Counted from the stretch's first letter, positions 34,159-45,511 are shown. The stretch is DNA of 64,000 bases from Periconia sp. R9002 (GCA_023627715.1 JAMAHW010000002.1:186001-250000); one strand, 5' to 3'. The notes: generated by a model from the sequence alone, not told the origin. Numbers and translations are program-made.

Positions 34159-35943
34159 ATGGCTTCTACCCCTTCATTCAGGGCTCCGCCCCTTCGACCT
34201 ACCTCACTCGCCGCAACACGAGCCAACTCTACCGGATACTTTGCTCCTAAAAATGGAGTCCAATCGCAACCTGCTACTCCTCGTGCCTCCTCTCTTCCTG
34301 GTACCTCGACCACCGCACCGGGTCTATCGACAATTGCGTCCGCAATCGAAGCAGAGAACCCGTATACCAGCTCTCTGATTTCGGAGCTTAAATACAACGA
34401 GAAGGGAGAGCCGGTAATCGGTCGACTAGTCGGAGGAAAGTATCAAGATGCAAGCAACGAAGAGATCGATGCGGACTGTGGTCCCATCACTTCGGTGGAT
34501 ATCGACATGCCACTGACATTGACGGAGATGGTCAATCATGAGGGAAAAGACTATATTATTTTATCGTTTGCAACTGGAGACAGAGAGAATCCTTTCAACT
34601 GGAATCCATGGTACAAGAGATTCATTTCCACTCTGCTGAACCTCATGACTCTTTTCATAGGACTTGCGACGACTGCGTACAGCTCAGGAATCTCGCGTAT
34701 GTGTGCTGAATTTGGGGTGCCCAACATCATGGGCCAACTTGGTCTCTTTACTTTCAATATTGCATGCGCCATAACGCCCATGGTGTTGGCTCCCCTGTGC
34801 GAGCTCGCTGGTCGCAAAGTTGTATATGCGGGCGCCTTCCTCTGTTTTTCACTCCTTTTCATCGGACTTGCGCTTGCACAGAATATCGGGACCATTATTG
34901 GTCTTCGCCTTCTCCTGGGATTATTCGGATGCGTCGGGACTATTCTCGTAGGAGGAACCTTTGATGATATGTACGAGCCTCACAAACGCGGACGGCCCAT
35001 GGCTATGTTCAGTTTCATCGCAATCTTCGGAACTGTTGCCGCGCCCATCTACGCAGGCTTTATCGACCAAAGCCTCGGCTGGCGCTGGATCGAAGGCATC
35101 CAGGGACTTGCCAACGTTCCCCTCCTTATTGCTGTCTTTGTCTTCTTTCCCGAAACCCGCGGCGGCGCAAAGCTGCACAAACGCGCGAAACAACTGCGCA
35201 AAGCCACAGGCGACGAGCGTTACGTGGCCGAAGATGACATCTACACACCAGACCTCAAATCCATGCTCAGAGCTTCATCCATAAAAGCAATTCGCATGCT
35301 TATCACAGAACCCGTGGTTTTCGCGTTTGGTCTCTGGATCGCATTCTGCTGGGCGGTTGTGTTCCTCTTCCTGTCCGTCATCCCCATCACCTTTACCGAG
35401 AAACGCGGCTGGTCCGAAGGCGTCAGCGGTCTCCCCTACATTTCTCTCGCTATCGGGACCTTCCTTGGGTGGGCGGCGCATCATCTTCAGATGCGCAAAT
35501 ACGACAGCATCCGCGCGGACCCGAACGTGAGGATTGTCCCCGAACACCGTCTTTACGGCGCAATGTGCGGCGCTGTCTTTCTCCCGATCGGCTTATTCAT
35601 TTATTCATTCACGCAATACGGATACCTCACGTGGGTTGGACCTGTAATTGGTCTCGCGCCTATCGCATTCGGCATCTTCTTCGTCTTCGAAAGTACTTAT
35701 TCTTACACTGCTGACTGCTATGGGGGCAACTCGTCAAGTGCCATCGCCGGGCAAGGGTTCATGCGCAACACCCTAGGAGCTGTGACGCCGCTTTTTGCGA
35801 ATGCATTTTTTCATAATGTAGGAAGTCAATATGCGGGCTTAATTCTGGCGTGCTTTGGTACGGTGTTGAGTCTGATCCCGTTTGTTATGTTTCGGTATGG
35901 TCATGTGCTTAGGGCAAGGAGTAAGCTGGCTAAGGAATATTGA
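34159..35943 (+). CDS. MFS transporter, DHA1 drug:H+ antiporter type
   Basis: Single exon, 594 aa from the first ATG. An extended cytoplasmic N-terminus of ~160 residues precedes NPFNWNPWYKRF, the usual entry into TM1 of fungal 12-helix DHA1 transporters. Signature motifs: motif A as CELAGRKVVY between TM2 and TM3, RLLLGLFGCVGTILVGGTFDD, KRGRPMAMFSF, and the central loop ending TEPVVFAFGLW. Helices are evident through FRYGHVL at the C-terminus. Members export drugs, polyamines or fungal metabolites at the plasma membrane. Its position between a P450 and a UstYa-like gene suggests export of a locally made metabolite, but this is inference. Confidence 0.9.
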   Translation: MASTPSFRAPPLRPTSLAATRANSTGYFAPKNGVQSQPATPRASSLPGTSTTAPGLSTIASAIEAENPYTSSLISELKYNEKGEPVIGRLVGGKYQDASNEEIDADCGPITSVDIDMPLTLTEMVNHEGKDYIILSFATGDRENPFNWNPWYKRFISTLLNLMTLFIGLATTAYSSGISRMCAEFGVPNIMGQLGLFTFNIACAITPMVLAPLCELAGRKVVYAGAFLCFSLLFIGLALAQNIGTIIGLRLLLGLFGCVGTILVGGTFDDMYEPHKRGRPMAMFSFIAIFGTVAAPIYAGFIDQSLGWRWIEGIQGLANVPLLIAVFVFFPETRGGAKLHKRAKQLRKATGDERYVAEDDIYTPDLKSMLRASSIKAIRMLITEPVVFAFGLWIAFCWAVVFLFLSVIPITFTEKRGWSEGVSGLPYISLAIGTFLGWAAHHLQMRKYDSIRADPNVRIVPEHRLYGAMCGAVFLPIGLFIYSFTQYGYLTWVGPVIGLAPIAFGIFFVFESTYSYTADCYGGNSSSAIAGQGFMRNTLGAVTPLFANAFFHNVGSQYAGLILACFGTVLSLIPFVMFRYGHVLRARSKLAKEY

Positions 35944-36141
35944 TTTGGTCGGAAAATGGAAAAATTAATGGCAGGGTCAAATCCCCTAAAATTGTTTGGG
36001 CGCATATAAAATGAAGCCCCATCCCTGCACTCTATAGGTAGTGGATAGATAGGTTGAATTATTTAATCAGGGGGCAGTGGGGGTTTATACATATACCCTG
36101 CTGCCCAGAACAGCAAACAAACAAAACAGTGAGAGACAGGA
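35944..36141. other. 3' region of MFS gene
   Basis: Short spacer; a TATAAAAT word at 36005 has no evident partner gene. Confidence 0.4.
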
Positions 36142-36441
36142 TCACGTGACAGGACTATCACCAACAACATTGAACACACCTGGGCAGTGCCTAAAATTTC
36201 CTGCATGTAAAAGTATTGGAGTAGAATAGCCACGTGATCCCATCTTATCAGTACATGTAGAAAAGTCCCATGTCGCATCGTCGAATGCATCATATTCATC
36301 CTCGCTGTCATTGAAAGTGGATTTATGAAGTCTGATATTGTGGTCCAAATCTGGCCACTTATTGAGACCCAAATGGGGTGTTTCACAAATTCTAACAAAG
36401 CGAAATCTTAACGCACCTCCTTTATATTTCGCTGAATGCAT
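36142..36441 (-). CDS. Candidate small hypothetical protein, 99 aa
   Basis: ATG frame on the minus strand between the MFS and UstYa-like genes. It encodes a soluble, acidic, aromatic-rich sequence with blocks such as FRFVRICETPHLG and EDEYDAFDDATWDF and three cysteines. There is no signal peptide and no internal repeat, so it does not look like a RiPP precursor. A minus-strand AATATAAAG lies at 36462-36470, close to the ATG. I do not recognise the sequence. Confidence 0.28.
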   Translation of the reverse strand: MHSAKYKGGALRFRFVRICETPHLGLNKWPDLDHNIRLHKSTFNDSEDEYDAFDDATWDFSTCTDKMGSRGYSTPILLHAGNFRHCPGVFNVVGDSPVT

Positions 36442-36593
36442 ATGTTAGACCAGAAAGTTATCTTTATATTGTACTCTCCGTTACACTGGTGGGTCACGGA
36501 AGCTTTGCGAAATGTTTACTTTTCACTAAAGTCTTGTTCGTAATTCTCGAATCGACTGCGAATAACGCGCATAGTTCAATTACGACCACAACT

Positions 36594-37562
36594 ATGGAAC
36601 AAGAAAGCGTCTCATTGTTGCACGAAACGCATCAAATGCCAAGGCCGAGAACCCACTCGTATCCTTTGTTCAAAATTACGGTGTTAATCGCTTTGGCCTA
36701 TGTTTGTTTCCTCGAGACAGTGCGCTTTGCAGTGGACGACGAAGCGTCTACTCATTATCAGTACCATGATATGCCGTATTGTGAGTATTCACCATGGATT
36801 GGATTGGCGTCCGGCGCTGAATCGATATAGCCCCCGCCAGAAGTATCATACAATACTCAAGCACAAGAATATGGCAGGAAGGGGATGATTCGAAATACGA
36901 GAAGGAACCGAGTCCTGAACTAGATGTTATATGGAATGATCTGCTTACAGGTAAGCATGATTGTGCAAAGAACTTCCAAATGCACATCAAAATGATTCTG
37001 ATTGTATTAATCGCTCCGCAGGGCAGAATATCCGCATCACAGAAGAGGAGATGATACGACAAGGGGAGAATTTAACAAACAGAGCTCAGTTGGAAGATGG
37101 AGGGTTCCTTGGTCTGATGTCTGTGTGGCATAGTCTTCATTGCCTGGATATTTTGAGACGGAACATCAACCAGGATTATTATTATCCACGTCTACCGGAA
37201 AGTGAGCGTGGAAGAGGGCTTTGGACGAAAGAGCACTCGAGTAAGTCTATCCCACGCGAATGTTTGGCCACCCACGTATTTGTTAAGACTGAAATTTATT
37301 TACTCGTATCCCATGTCTAGATCACTGCATTGAACGTCTCCGATCAGACGTCATGTGCCATCCGAATATCGCGGTATATATTCCCGAATGGGTGGAAAAT
37401 GGGCATCACCCGGATGGGATGGCGATGCGGTCGAACGGCGAAACTAGTTGCGTCAACTGGGATGCGTTAGATAGGTGGGCTCGGAAAAGAGCGTTGAAGG
37501 ATGGGAAATACACGCTAAAGCCTGGGCCGTACAAAAAGAGGACTCATGCTCAGCTCGATTAA
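36594..37562 (+). CDS. UstYa-like protein (DUF3328)
   Basis: Four exons (36594-36780, 36831-36950, 37022-37240, 37321-37562); 255 aa. A short cytosolic N-terminus is followed by one membrane helix (FKITVLIALAYVCFLETV). The catalytic-like region then has the two family hallmarks: HSLHCLD (HxxHC) and NHCIERLRSDVMC, with the second His-Cys formed across intron 3. UstYa/UstYb proteins are copper- or metal-type oxidases or cyclases first found in ustiloxin RiPP biosynthesis. Relatives also chlorinate or oxidise non-ribosomal and other products. No precursor peptide with Kex2-spaced repeats is visible in this window, so the pathway type is open. Neighbours: MFS exporter upstream, fatty-acid-type dehydratase downstream. 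Confidence 0.88.
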
Positions 37563-37960
37563 CAGTTTTCTATTACAATAGAACGGCATGGCGAAAGGTA
37601 AAAATAGAGGTACGGATAAAGGTGAACGTGTTCAGCTTTTTTTTTTAATATTGAGGTATTTATCTCTTGTTGCATTTAATTTTGATGAACAGCCAGAGGT
37701 AATTACATCTGTAGGAATATTTAATGACATCTCACAAGGCCGATAGGTAAAGCCACATATAAAGTTTTTTCCCTTATACTTGTATTTCTGTGATCGCCTA
37801 CGGCTTGGTAGTCTTTTTCACAGGTGTTCAACGTTAAAAGTGGGGATTCAGAGTAGCCTCGGCCAATGTTAATAGCTAGTTTGCTGCGCTGCGGGATCGC
37901 CGAAACCTCGACTTTTCCCTTCCACTCTCCTAAACAACACACATCGAAAGCTCGTCAACA
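37563..37960. other. Intergenic UstYa-like to PHS1-like
   Basis: No gene; a T-rich run occurs at about 37638-37648. Confidence 0.5.
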
Positions 37961-38782
37961 ATGGCCAAAAACCAAGCTGTTGGAGAATCGCGAATGCGTA
38001 TAACATACCTGACGTGCTATAATATCCTTTTCGCAACACTTTGGGCGTGGGTATTTGTCCAGACAGTCGCGGTTGCCTCTCAGGGCACAGCAAAACTTTT
38101 TATAGTCACTGAGCCTTCGGTACGCTGGATCCAAACGGCGTCCCTGATTGAAGTTTTTCATGCAGCGCTTGGTAAGAAATCCCAGATATTGCCCGCCCAG
38201 ACCATCATGCGCTTATGGTGGGGCACCAGGCGTCATCAGATCCCAGGTTGCTACAACGTTCACCCAGATCGTCACCCGTGTAATCCAGGTATGGCTGATT
38301 TGGCATACGTTCCCCGAGACCACATCACGTTCGAGTGCATATCCTTTGCTATTGCTCGCATGGTCTATCGCAGACGCGATACGGTATCTTTACCTAGTAT
38401 TGCATCTCCATGCGCGAGCCCCGCACACTCTGGTCTGGATACGGTGAGTACTAACCAGAGAGCTCGTGCCTTTCCTAATTCCGGTTTTTGAGGATACTGA
38501 TATATCGGTATTCAGGTATACGATGTTCTTCGTTTTGTATCCAATCGGAATCTGTGCCGAATGGTGGCTGTTCTACCTCGCTATTGACCATGGGCGCCAG
38601 CTTAGCCCCGCCATTCCGCCGATCTTTTACTTCCTATTAGCGCTTTATGTTCCTGGTAAGATACACATTCAAATCACATGGGGTCTCGCGAACTGAGTCC
38701 TTGGCTAGGTGCTTACACCATGTATATGCATATGGTAAAGCAAAGGAAGAAGGTTCTGAGTCGCGGAGCTAAATCAAAGTGA
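37961..38782 (+). CDS. PHS1: Very-long-chain 3-hydroxyacyl-CoA dehydratase (PHS1/PTPLA family)
   Basis: Four exons (37961-38171, 38230-38443, 38516-38655, 38709-38782); 212 aa, the normal length. It performs the third step of very-long-chain fatty acid elongation, removing water from 3-hydroxyacyl-CoA at the ER. Family features: TYLTCYNILFATLWAWV at the start, IEVFHAALG joined across intron 1 to VIRSQVATTFTQIVTRV, and the catalytic Tyr and Glu in YPIGICAE just after intron 2. Several membrane helices and a Lys-rich C-terminus (KQRKKVLSRGAKSK, a possible ER retrieval signal) complete it. Usually an essential single-copy gene; whether this is the only copy in the genome cannot be seen. Confidence 0.92.
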
Positions 38783-40224
38783 GCAATGAAGTGCTGGTGA
38801 AAAAAAGATATTGGCTGGGACTGGATTAGCAAAACTGATCGTGGAAGACAATGATGAGCATGTCTGGTTAGGTTGATTACCAGTACGACTGAACAAGGTC
38901 GCAAAATGCGATTTGGTCTCGAGTACAAGCACGCTTTAGAAAAGCTAGCTAACGATCGTGTGATACACATTTTTTGAATCACTAACGGAGGATAGACGCA
39001 GTCCGTGATGAATAGGCCAAATGTCGAACTGGATGGATCAGGCCATGGTGAACTCAATTTGAGCAACCTTTACAAAACTACATTGGAAGTGGGTAGGCAG
39101 TAGAGATGCTAGATCTTCTCTGGGATTAATTTTTCTACGGTCCAATGATCAGTACAATCAAAATGCTGGCCCCAAAAAGTATAAATATCAAATGATAACT
39201 CAAAAGCCTACACATCGTGTCGTATGTTTTTGGGTAAAGCTTCGCAGCTATTTCAAAGTTTATAAACAATCATCGTAGAGTATTGTATCACTCGTGGTAT
39301 CGACATCGCTAATCGCAGCTATACAATTCATCGATGAATATCAAAATTATGCCAAAGCTTGGCGCAACTTAAATCTGTGCATGGCACGCGCTGTGATTTC
39401 CCGAGAAATCCCGGAGTTTTTGAGCGGAAGGGCTCGGCCTGTGAGAATAACCTAAACCTGGTTTCTATAGATACCTTGGACACCAAATATAGAACATATT
39501 CCAGCAGCTGCTTCTGGACCTCTTCGGGTTCAACCAATTATCGTCTTCACTTGTAAATGAAAGCACATTGATTACGTCGATTTCGAATTAGAGTGTGAAA
39601 GCCATTCATAAGAATACGTTCAAAAACTATCGCGGTTATTTCGAGTCAATGGCAAGTTCTCATTCAACTGCGGGATGTAAAAGGTATATTTCATGACAGG
39701 AATTGACCATGGAACGATTTTGTGGTTAAGGATACTGTCTGTGAGATTACACGTGTGTACCTTTCAAGAGATGCAAAAACTGACTGATGAATGATTATAC
39801 TGGTTTTTTTGAGTATATATTCAAACGTGTCCATACTTCAGGTCTACTCACTGTTGCGAAAGGACAATTGCATTAGTTACCCTGCGTGCTCAATACAGAT
39901 ACATTGACACATAACTTAGGGGTAATTCGAGTAGAATTCAAATACACCAAAGTGAAAGGTTTTCATAGGCCCGGGCAACAGCCCCGAATGACATAGTTAT
40001 GTGATTGTATGTTTTTGTGCCCTTCATTGTTGCTATCCTGGCATGTCACGCATCAACATCTCCTCGGCCATCACTTATGGCGACATATATATGAGTTACC
40101 ACATTACATGCAGAACCCTCCACTTGCTCTGTTGGAATAGCCAGAAAGACTTTACATATTTAATGCTAACTACTATTTGGTGTAAATACATTCCTGGAGT
40201 AGCCGTTCATGGTGTAGAAGAAAG
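38783..40224. other. Intergenic, no gene seen
   Basis: About 1.4 kb, AT-rich, with stops in all frames and no gene. It ends at the repeat cluster before the Zn2Cys6 gene. Confidence 0.5.
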
Positions 40225-40303
40225 AGGCTGTCTGATTGGCTGGCGGGATAGTGAAGAAAAAGGCTGTCTGATTGGCTGGCGGGATTATTCCGCCAGCCAA
40301 TCA
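40225..40303. repeat. CCAAT-containing direct and inverted repeats in a promoter
   Basis: A 25-bp unit at 40225-40249 recurs exactly at 40261-40285 (period 36 bp). Its core TGATTGGCTGGCGG (40233-40246 and 40269-40282) appears a third time inverted as CCGCCAGCCAATCA at 40290-40303. The second and third copies form a perfect 14-bp stem with a 7-base loop. Each core carries a CCAAT box, the site of the HAP/NF-Y complex. The cluster lies 123-201 bp before the regulator ATG at 40426. Confidence 0.85.
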
Positions 40304-40425
40304 TGTTGTCTAAATCACCCCCTCCGGAAACCCCATATAACGATCTTGCTGGCTCAAGGTGGCACGCTTTACCTCGCTTCTCCACACCGTTCCCCATCGA
40401 AAGACGTTCCATCATATCACCTAAC

Positions 40426-43100
40426 ATGGATTATAAGCTGGACCGCGCCCGGGTAGCGATTCCTCGGCTAGAACGACGCACTGATGATTACAGAGCTGCT
40501 CCGACTCGAGGCACCACCCAGAGGGTGACAAAGGCATGCGTCAACTGTCGTAACCGTAAAGTCAAATGCAGTGGTGAGATACCAAACTGTCAAAACTGTA
40601 TAAACCAGTCACTCGATTGCACCTACCCACAAACACGCAAGGACCGTCTGAAGAAGTTCGTCTCCAGTCTACTCCAAATCGACCTTCACTGACCTCAGAA
40701 GTGCTACCGATCATATAAAACAGCTAGCTGGCCTGCTTAGGGTCATGAGCGTGCAGGTTGACGAGGACTTTCAACAGAAAATCGAGGAGGTTCTTTCTTC
40801 GGTACGTCACAAGCGCCGTTTGCTTCGTTCAGTAATTCTGACAGAGAAAGATCGGAGAAACTTCCCCTATGATAAACAGAAGGGACGATCCGTCCCGAAA
40901 ATCGGCCACCGAGAGGAAAACTTCTGTTGACGAGAACCTAGATGTTGATTCGGAAGCCGACGTTTCGAGCTCAATAGTTTCCAACGACGATCTCCATTAC
41001 GTAGACGAGAACCTGCTTGAAGACCGGGAGTTGAGAGCCACCGGGTTTATAGGCCACAGTTCGGCTGTTCAGTGGCTTCGAAGCGTACATAAGGAGTCGG
41101 GGAAAGAAGAGGCAATGAATTTTTCACACAAGCTCACCAGTACGATGGAAAGACAGTTGTTTGAGGCAGCAGATGTGCCATTGAACTCGTCAGGGTACAC
41201 ATCTAGAGTCTTTAACAAGACTTTCTACCTCGATGGCGATGAAAAAGACGTGCACGAACCGGTAAATTCGTGGGAACTGCCCGAGGTCGAGATAGCAGAG
41301 GTACTCTTTGACTGCTACATGGGCACTATTCACCCTTCTTTCCCTTTTCTTCCTGAGACGTTCGAGGATGCTTTCCGGAGGTATTGCAAATCAACCAAAC
41401 TAGGTCAGCCGTGTCATCTAGCAGATGACTGGCAGGCAAATCTGAATCTGGTGTTTGCGATTGGGGCACAATACTTGCATCTATCACAGACTGAACTGTG
41501 TGTTGACGAATATGATCATATCTTGTATATGAAACGGGCCGTGGGATTAGCGGGATTAGATAGGCTGATCACTCGTCTACCAGGACCGTCACTTCGGGAA
41601 ATTCAGGTATGTATAGAGATGCTCTCCTCCTGTGTATTCCGGTCTCATGTTTATCAGGCTACGGGGCTTTTATCCCTTTATTTCCTCACAGTGGGTCAAG
41701 TTAACAGGTAGACGCCAGACTGTGAGATATATAGCTGTTTAGCTGACACTTATAGGGCTTGGATCATTGTTGGAGTGGCCATTAGATTTTCTCTCGCAAT
41801 CGGCCTTCACCTCCGGAATGATAGTTCATCGGCCACTTCGGAAATCAAGGAAGCCATGTCGCGCATTTGGTGGAGTTTGGACTCGCTTGAAAATCTCTTA
41901 TGTACACTCACTGGTCGGCCTTATATCATCAACAGAGATCAATGTACCGCTCCGATTCCCCGTGTTTTTCCAGTTGGCTTTATCAGGCGAATTAACATTT
42001 CTCACCCACCTGGCCCCCATTGGATGAGTCGACCTCTAACAGCCGCCAATACGGGGACAAGCCGCAGCGATAATTCCAATCGATCTTCTTTTCAAGAGGC
42101 CTTGATAGAAATTGCAGCCATCATAAAGAAAGCTCTCTATGGTCTATACTCACCTAAGGTAGCTGGTCATTCTTGGCATCAAATTCATACAGAAGTTAGG
42201 TCATTATCAAGCGACGTGGAGGAATGGGCTGCGGTAGCGTTGTCTGAAAATTCCAACTCATCCAGTTTGATGCATGACCTCGAACTTCAGCGCGAACAGT
42301 TGCTTCTCAATTTCCAGTATTACAGCGCGAAGCTTCTGATCTTCCGGCCTTGCCTTTCACCCCTTGACCAGCGCAGTACAGGGGATCGCAATGCTTCGAC
42401 GGAATTCAATTGGAAAGGAGCCGAGGAATGTGTTAAAGGAGCAAACGCCTTTACAAACTTATTCCCCGACCATTTAGATCTCAATTTTATATACCAAAGA
42501 GCTCCCTGGTGGTGCATTGTACACCACATCATGCAAGCCATAGCCGTTTTCCTTCTCGAACGGTCATTGGGTGACCTCGGATTCAAAGATGAGAAGTCCG
42601 AAGTCAGTACTAAAAAGCTCATCAGCTGGCTGGAACAGATGAGCGCTCACGACGCCATCGCGAAGCGGGCCCACGATATGGTGATCGACATCATCAACAC
42701 CGGTCCCGCACGGCTGCAATTTAACATTACCCACAGATCGGCAACACAACCCACTGATGAAGAATCTTCCTTCTCATTGGATGAATGGGCTGACGATTGG
42801 GCAAGAAACATAGGAGAGCCATCGACCCGCGGCCCCTCCCCGTTAGTTGAAATCAATGAACTAAACGCTGGTCACTCTGACCTTACCGCAAATCTCCACA
42901 GCGAGTACCCGATCGCTGCTTGGAATCCGCCGGATGCCCAAGAAATCGAAATCTTTTCTTCAACCCAATATTCAACATCTTATTTAAATGCAACAGCCCT
43001 ACCGAACTTGGACAGTTCCTTCGTGACACATTTCAATCTTTCAAAACCTCTGGAAAACTGGGATCTTCGAGACGATAACATCGGAATGGGGGATGTATGA
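40426..43100 (+). CDS. Zn(II)2Cys6 transcription factor
   Basis: Five exons (40426-40655, 40702-40801, 40851-41606, 41658-41707, 41756-43100); 826 aa. The zinc cluster near residue 45 is complete: ACVNCRNRKVKC then PNCQNC and SLDC (C-x2-C-x6-C-x6-C-x2-C-x6-C). A linker with heptad character (ATDHIKQLAGLL) follows, then the fungal_trans regulatory domain with EIAEVLFDCYMGTIHPSFPF, ATGLLSLYFLTVGQVNRAW and RIWWSLDSLENLLC. The first two introns are short (46 and ~49 bp); they share a CTGAC branch word 8 nt before the acceptor but need a GTTCGT and a GTACGT donor. Intron 3 (51 bp) has no stop and is a multiple of three. This is probably the regulator of nearby accessory genes, but targets are unknown. 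Confidence 0.86.
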
Positions 43101-43337
43101 CTACATGTGTGTTGGATCTTTGAGATAGAGATTGCGCTGAACGAGGTCATGGTCACGAAGTATAGACAGCTTAATGAATAACGGCCTATCCCCACAATTC
43201 AGTTGTGAGCTGTGATAATTAAACAAAACTCCTAACTCGGCATTGCCACGAAACAGGTAAAAGGTCGTTTCATTTGGTCAAATAGTTTCTTGAAGTACGC
43301 TTCCAGGAGAATCGCATAGCAGTTCTCATTCATGGGA

Positions 43338-44360
43338 CTACTCCAAAATAAAGCAGCCTCCGTTATCAACTGCGATGAAATTACATGTTCTTCCCTCTTT
43401 CAATCTTTCGGTCTCCGTCTTACCCCCCATTTCCTGTATACCACTCTCGAGCGAGCGTACATGATCCCTCACAAACAACCGCATGACGATGCCCCTGTAA
43501 TTTAATAGCGAATCATGGCTCTTGATCCAGTACCTTGGTGTCGTCTCCTCTACGAGCGCCAGTCCTCCCACGACACCGAGTGTGACACGCATGCCAAATG
43601 CAAAACTATCTTTCAATGCGTGCATGATGGCTATGACTTTGATAGGCGGAGAGATGTTGTGAGTGAACGCATGTAGACTAGGCTGGTCAGGCAATATTCC
43701 ATGCGGTGAATACAGTATAGCTTCGTGACTATCGTTTTTTGACGCCCATACCATTGCGGTGGCGAAATTGAGTTCGTGATGCCCTACTAGCCGAAATACT
43801 GACAACCACTCTGGGAGGGGTGGACCTGGATGTAGCGTCCGCCAATTTGAATCGTTGACATCCAGGTCGTTTTGCATTATTATAGTATTGAAATAGTTCC
43901 ATGAGCTGAGTATGGCCTGGCTTTCCTTTGATGCGAAGACGGGTACGCTAGGTGAGAACGTGCGCAATGTCTCCTCAGATAAATGATCTGGGGAATGGAA
44001 ATTCACGAATATGGCGTCCACAGTCTTTGGCTCGTTATTGCTACCTTCGTCGAGACCTCCATATTCTCTGGCTACGTCCTCAATTTCCTGAACCAACGAA
44101 TTGACCTCATTGCCATTTGTGACTGCAGCCGGTAAAGCAAGTCCGATATCAACAAGCCAGGACGAACCAGTAATGGCGCGGCCTTGGAGCCAGACATCGG
44201 AAACAGTATGGAAGTATGTCTTTGCAGTTCGTTCTTTAGCAGGAATGGGAAAGGAAATCAGCCATGAGTTATCCCCGTTCAGGTTGGTTAGAATGGGATG
44301 CAAACACCCGGTGGTTTTCTTGAAGTACTCGTGCAGGATTTTCTTCCGTGAGTCTGACAT
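43338..44360 (-). CDS. Metallo-beta-lactamase-fold-like protein with degenerate metal motif
   Basis: Single exon, 340 aa from the only ATG (44360). The region GSSWLVDIGLALP, then DAIFVNFHSPDHLSEETLRT and VPVFASKESQAIL, follows the strand-loop pattern of UlaG/RomA-type metallo-beta-lactamase proteins, whose motif is HxHxDH. Here it reads F-H-S-P-D-H: the two upstream histidines are not in the standard places, so a normal two-metal site is doubtful. A late PHGILPDQPS and a conserved-looking end (NYRGIVMRLFVRDHVRSLE) may be family-specific. Convergent with the Zn2Cys6 gene. Catalytic activity is uncertain and the function unknown. Confidence 0.65.
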   Translation of the reverse strand: MSDSRKKILHEYFKKTTGCLHPILTNLNGDNSWLISFPIPAKERTAKTYFHTVSDVWLQGRAITGSSWLVDIGLALPAAVTNGNEVNSLVQEIEDVAREYGGLDEGSNNEPKTVDAIFVNFHSPDHLSEETLRTFSPSVPVFASKESQAILSSWNYFNTIIMQNDLDVNDSNWRTLHPGPPLPEWLSVFRLVGHHELNFATAMVWASKNDSHEAILYSPHGILPDQPSLHAFTHNISPPIKVIAIMHALKDSFAFGMRVTLGVVGGLALVEETTPRYWIKSHDSLLNYRGIVMRLFVRDHVRSLESGIQEMGGKTETERLKEGRTCNFIAVDNGGCFILE

Positions 44361-45511
44361 AATGAAGGCAAAGTGATCTAGGATCTCTTCCAAGAAATGA
44401 GAACAAAAGCAGGTTGAAGTACTTTCGCGAGTACTGGCTTGGGAGGTTGTCAGCCAGATATCTGCCCTAGCCTACGCCGCAAGCACGTTGACGAATACAG
44501 GTAGCGTCGAGTAAGCATGATTATAGATCAATCTTTGGCAAAGGAGTTCATGAGTTCATATTGTGGTCTAGAACACATTCTTAGAACCCTTTCTATTATA
44601 ACAGTTCGTGCAAAAGGTAGCGTATCACTATACGAAACCGTCACTGTCGACGATGTTTCCGACGCAACTCACTTGTGATTTCAAATGACTCTTGGGTTTG
44701 AATGTGATCTCTGCCTTCAACCTTGTACAGTCATGTGCAATTATGCTTCGCCTCATACTCGCCGCAAGCGACCAATGGTAATGACGACAACCAGCCATCG
44801 CGTTCAGAATTAACCAGTGAGAATGAATGACCAACACCTATCCATTGACCGGGCAAGCAGCTAATAAAGAAAAGTTGGCTATGCAGCTGTGCCGCAATGT
44901 AAATCCTGCAGCTGTGCTCTTTCTCATTTACCCCTCCTTTTCAGTTGTAATGCCCATTTGTCTGTTACACAAATCTTTGGGCGCCCGACCGTTATCGCTC
45001 ACTACGCTTCGTTGGATTAGAAATAGAGCGTATTTGCGTTTCATCAAGCACTTTTTGCTTCCCACAAGGTCTATTTCTACTGATAAGAAGTTGAACTCCA
45101 TGAGAAATTTGCACGTATTTTGGATCTTTGCCTTGTAGAATTATCGTCTGTCACAGGGACTAACATTATATTGATGGTGGGTTAAACATAGTGCATACCT
45201 ATTGGATGAACTATATGTCTATCGTGAGGCATAAAGCCAAGCAAGCTATTTGCGCCAGTTGTTAAGAAGTCTTCAAGAGTTTTAAATCCATTGATGTTGC
45301 GGTTTAAAGAGAAAATTTAGACTACTTGTCTACGTAAAACGAGGGTGAATGATTAAAGACTGGTTTAACTCCTGCCTTGGGCGTTACAGAGCATAGCCGT
45401 TGGAGCAGTCCTAGTGATTCTTCGAGGGAAAAACATCAATGCGTTTTGATTTATATGATGGAATTCTACCCAGCTAAGACCTTACCGTGTTGTTTCCGAC
45501 ATGTCTTCCGG
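44361..45511. other. Intergenic, no supportable gene
   Basis: A 103-codon ATG frame at 44827-45138 shows one hydrophobic stretch and nothing recognisable; not called. Confidence 0.45.

Noticed and set aside
44827..45138. 103-codon ATG frame
   Set aside because: Random-looking composition, no motif, isolated.
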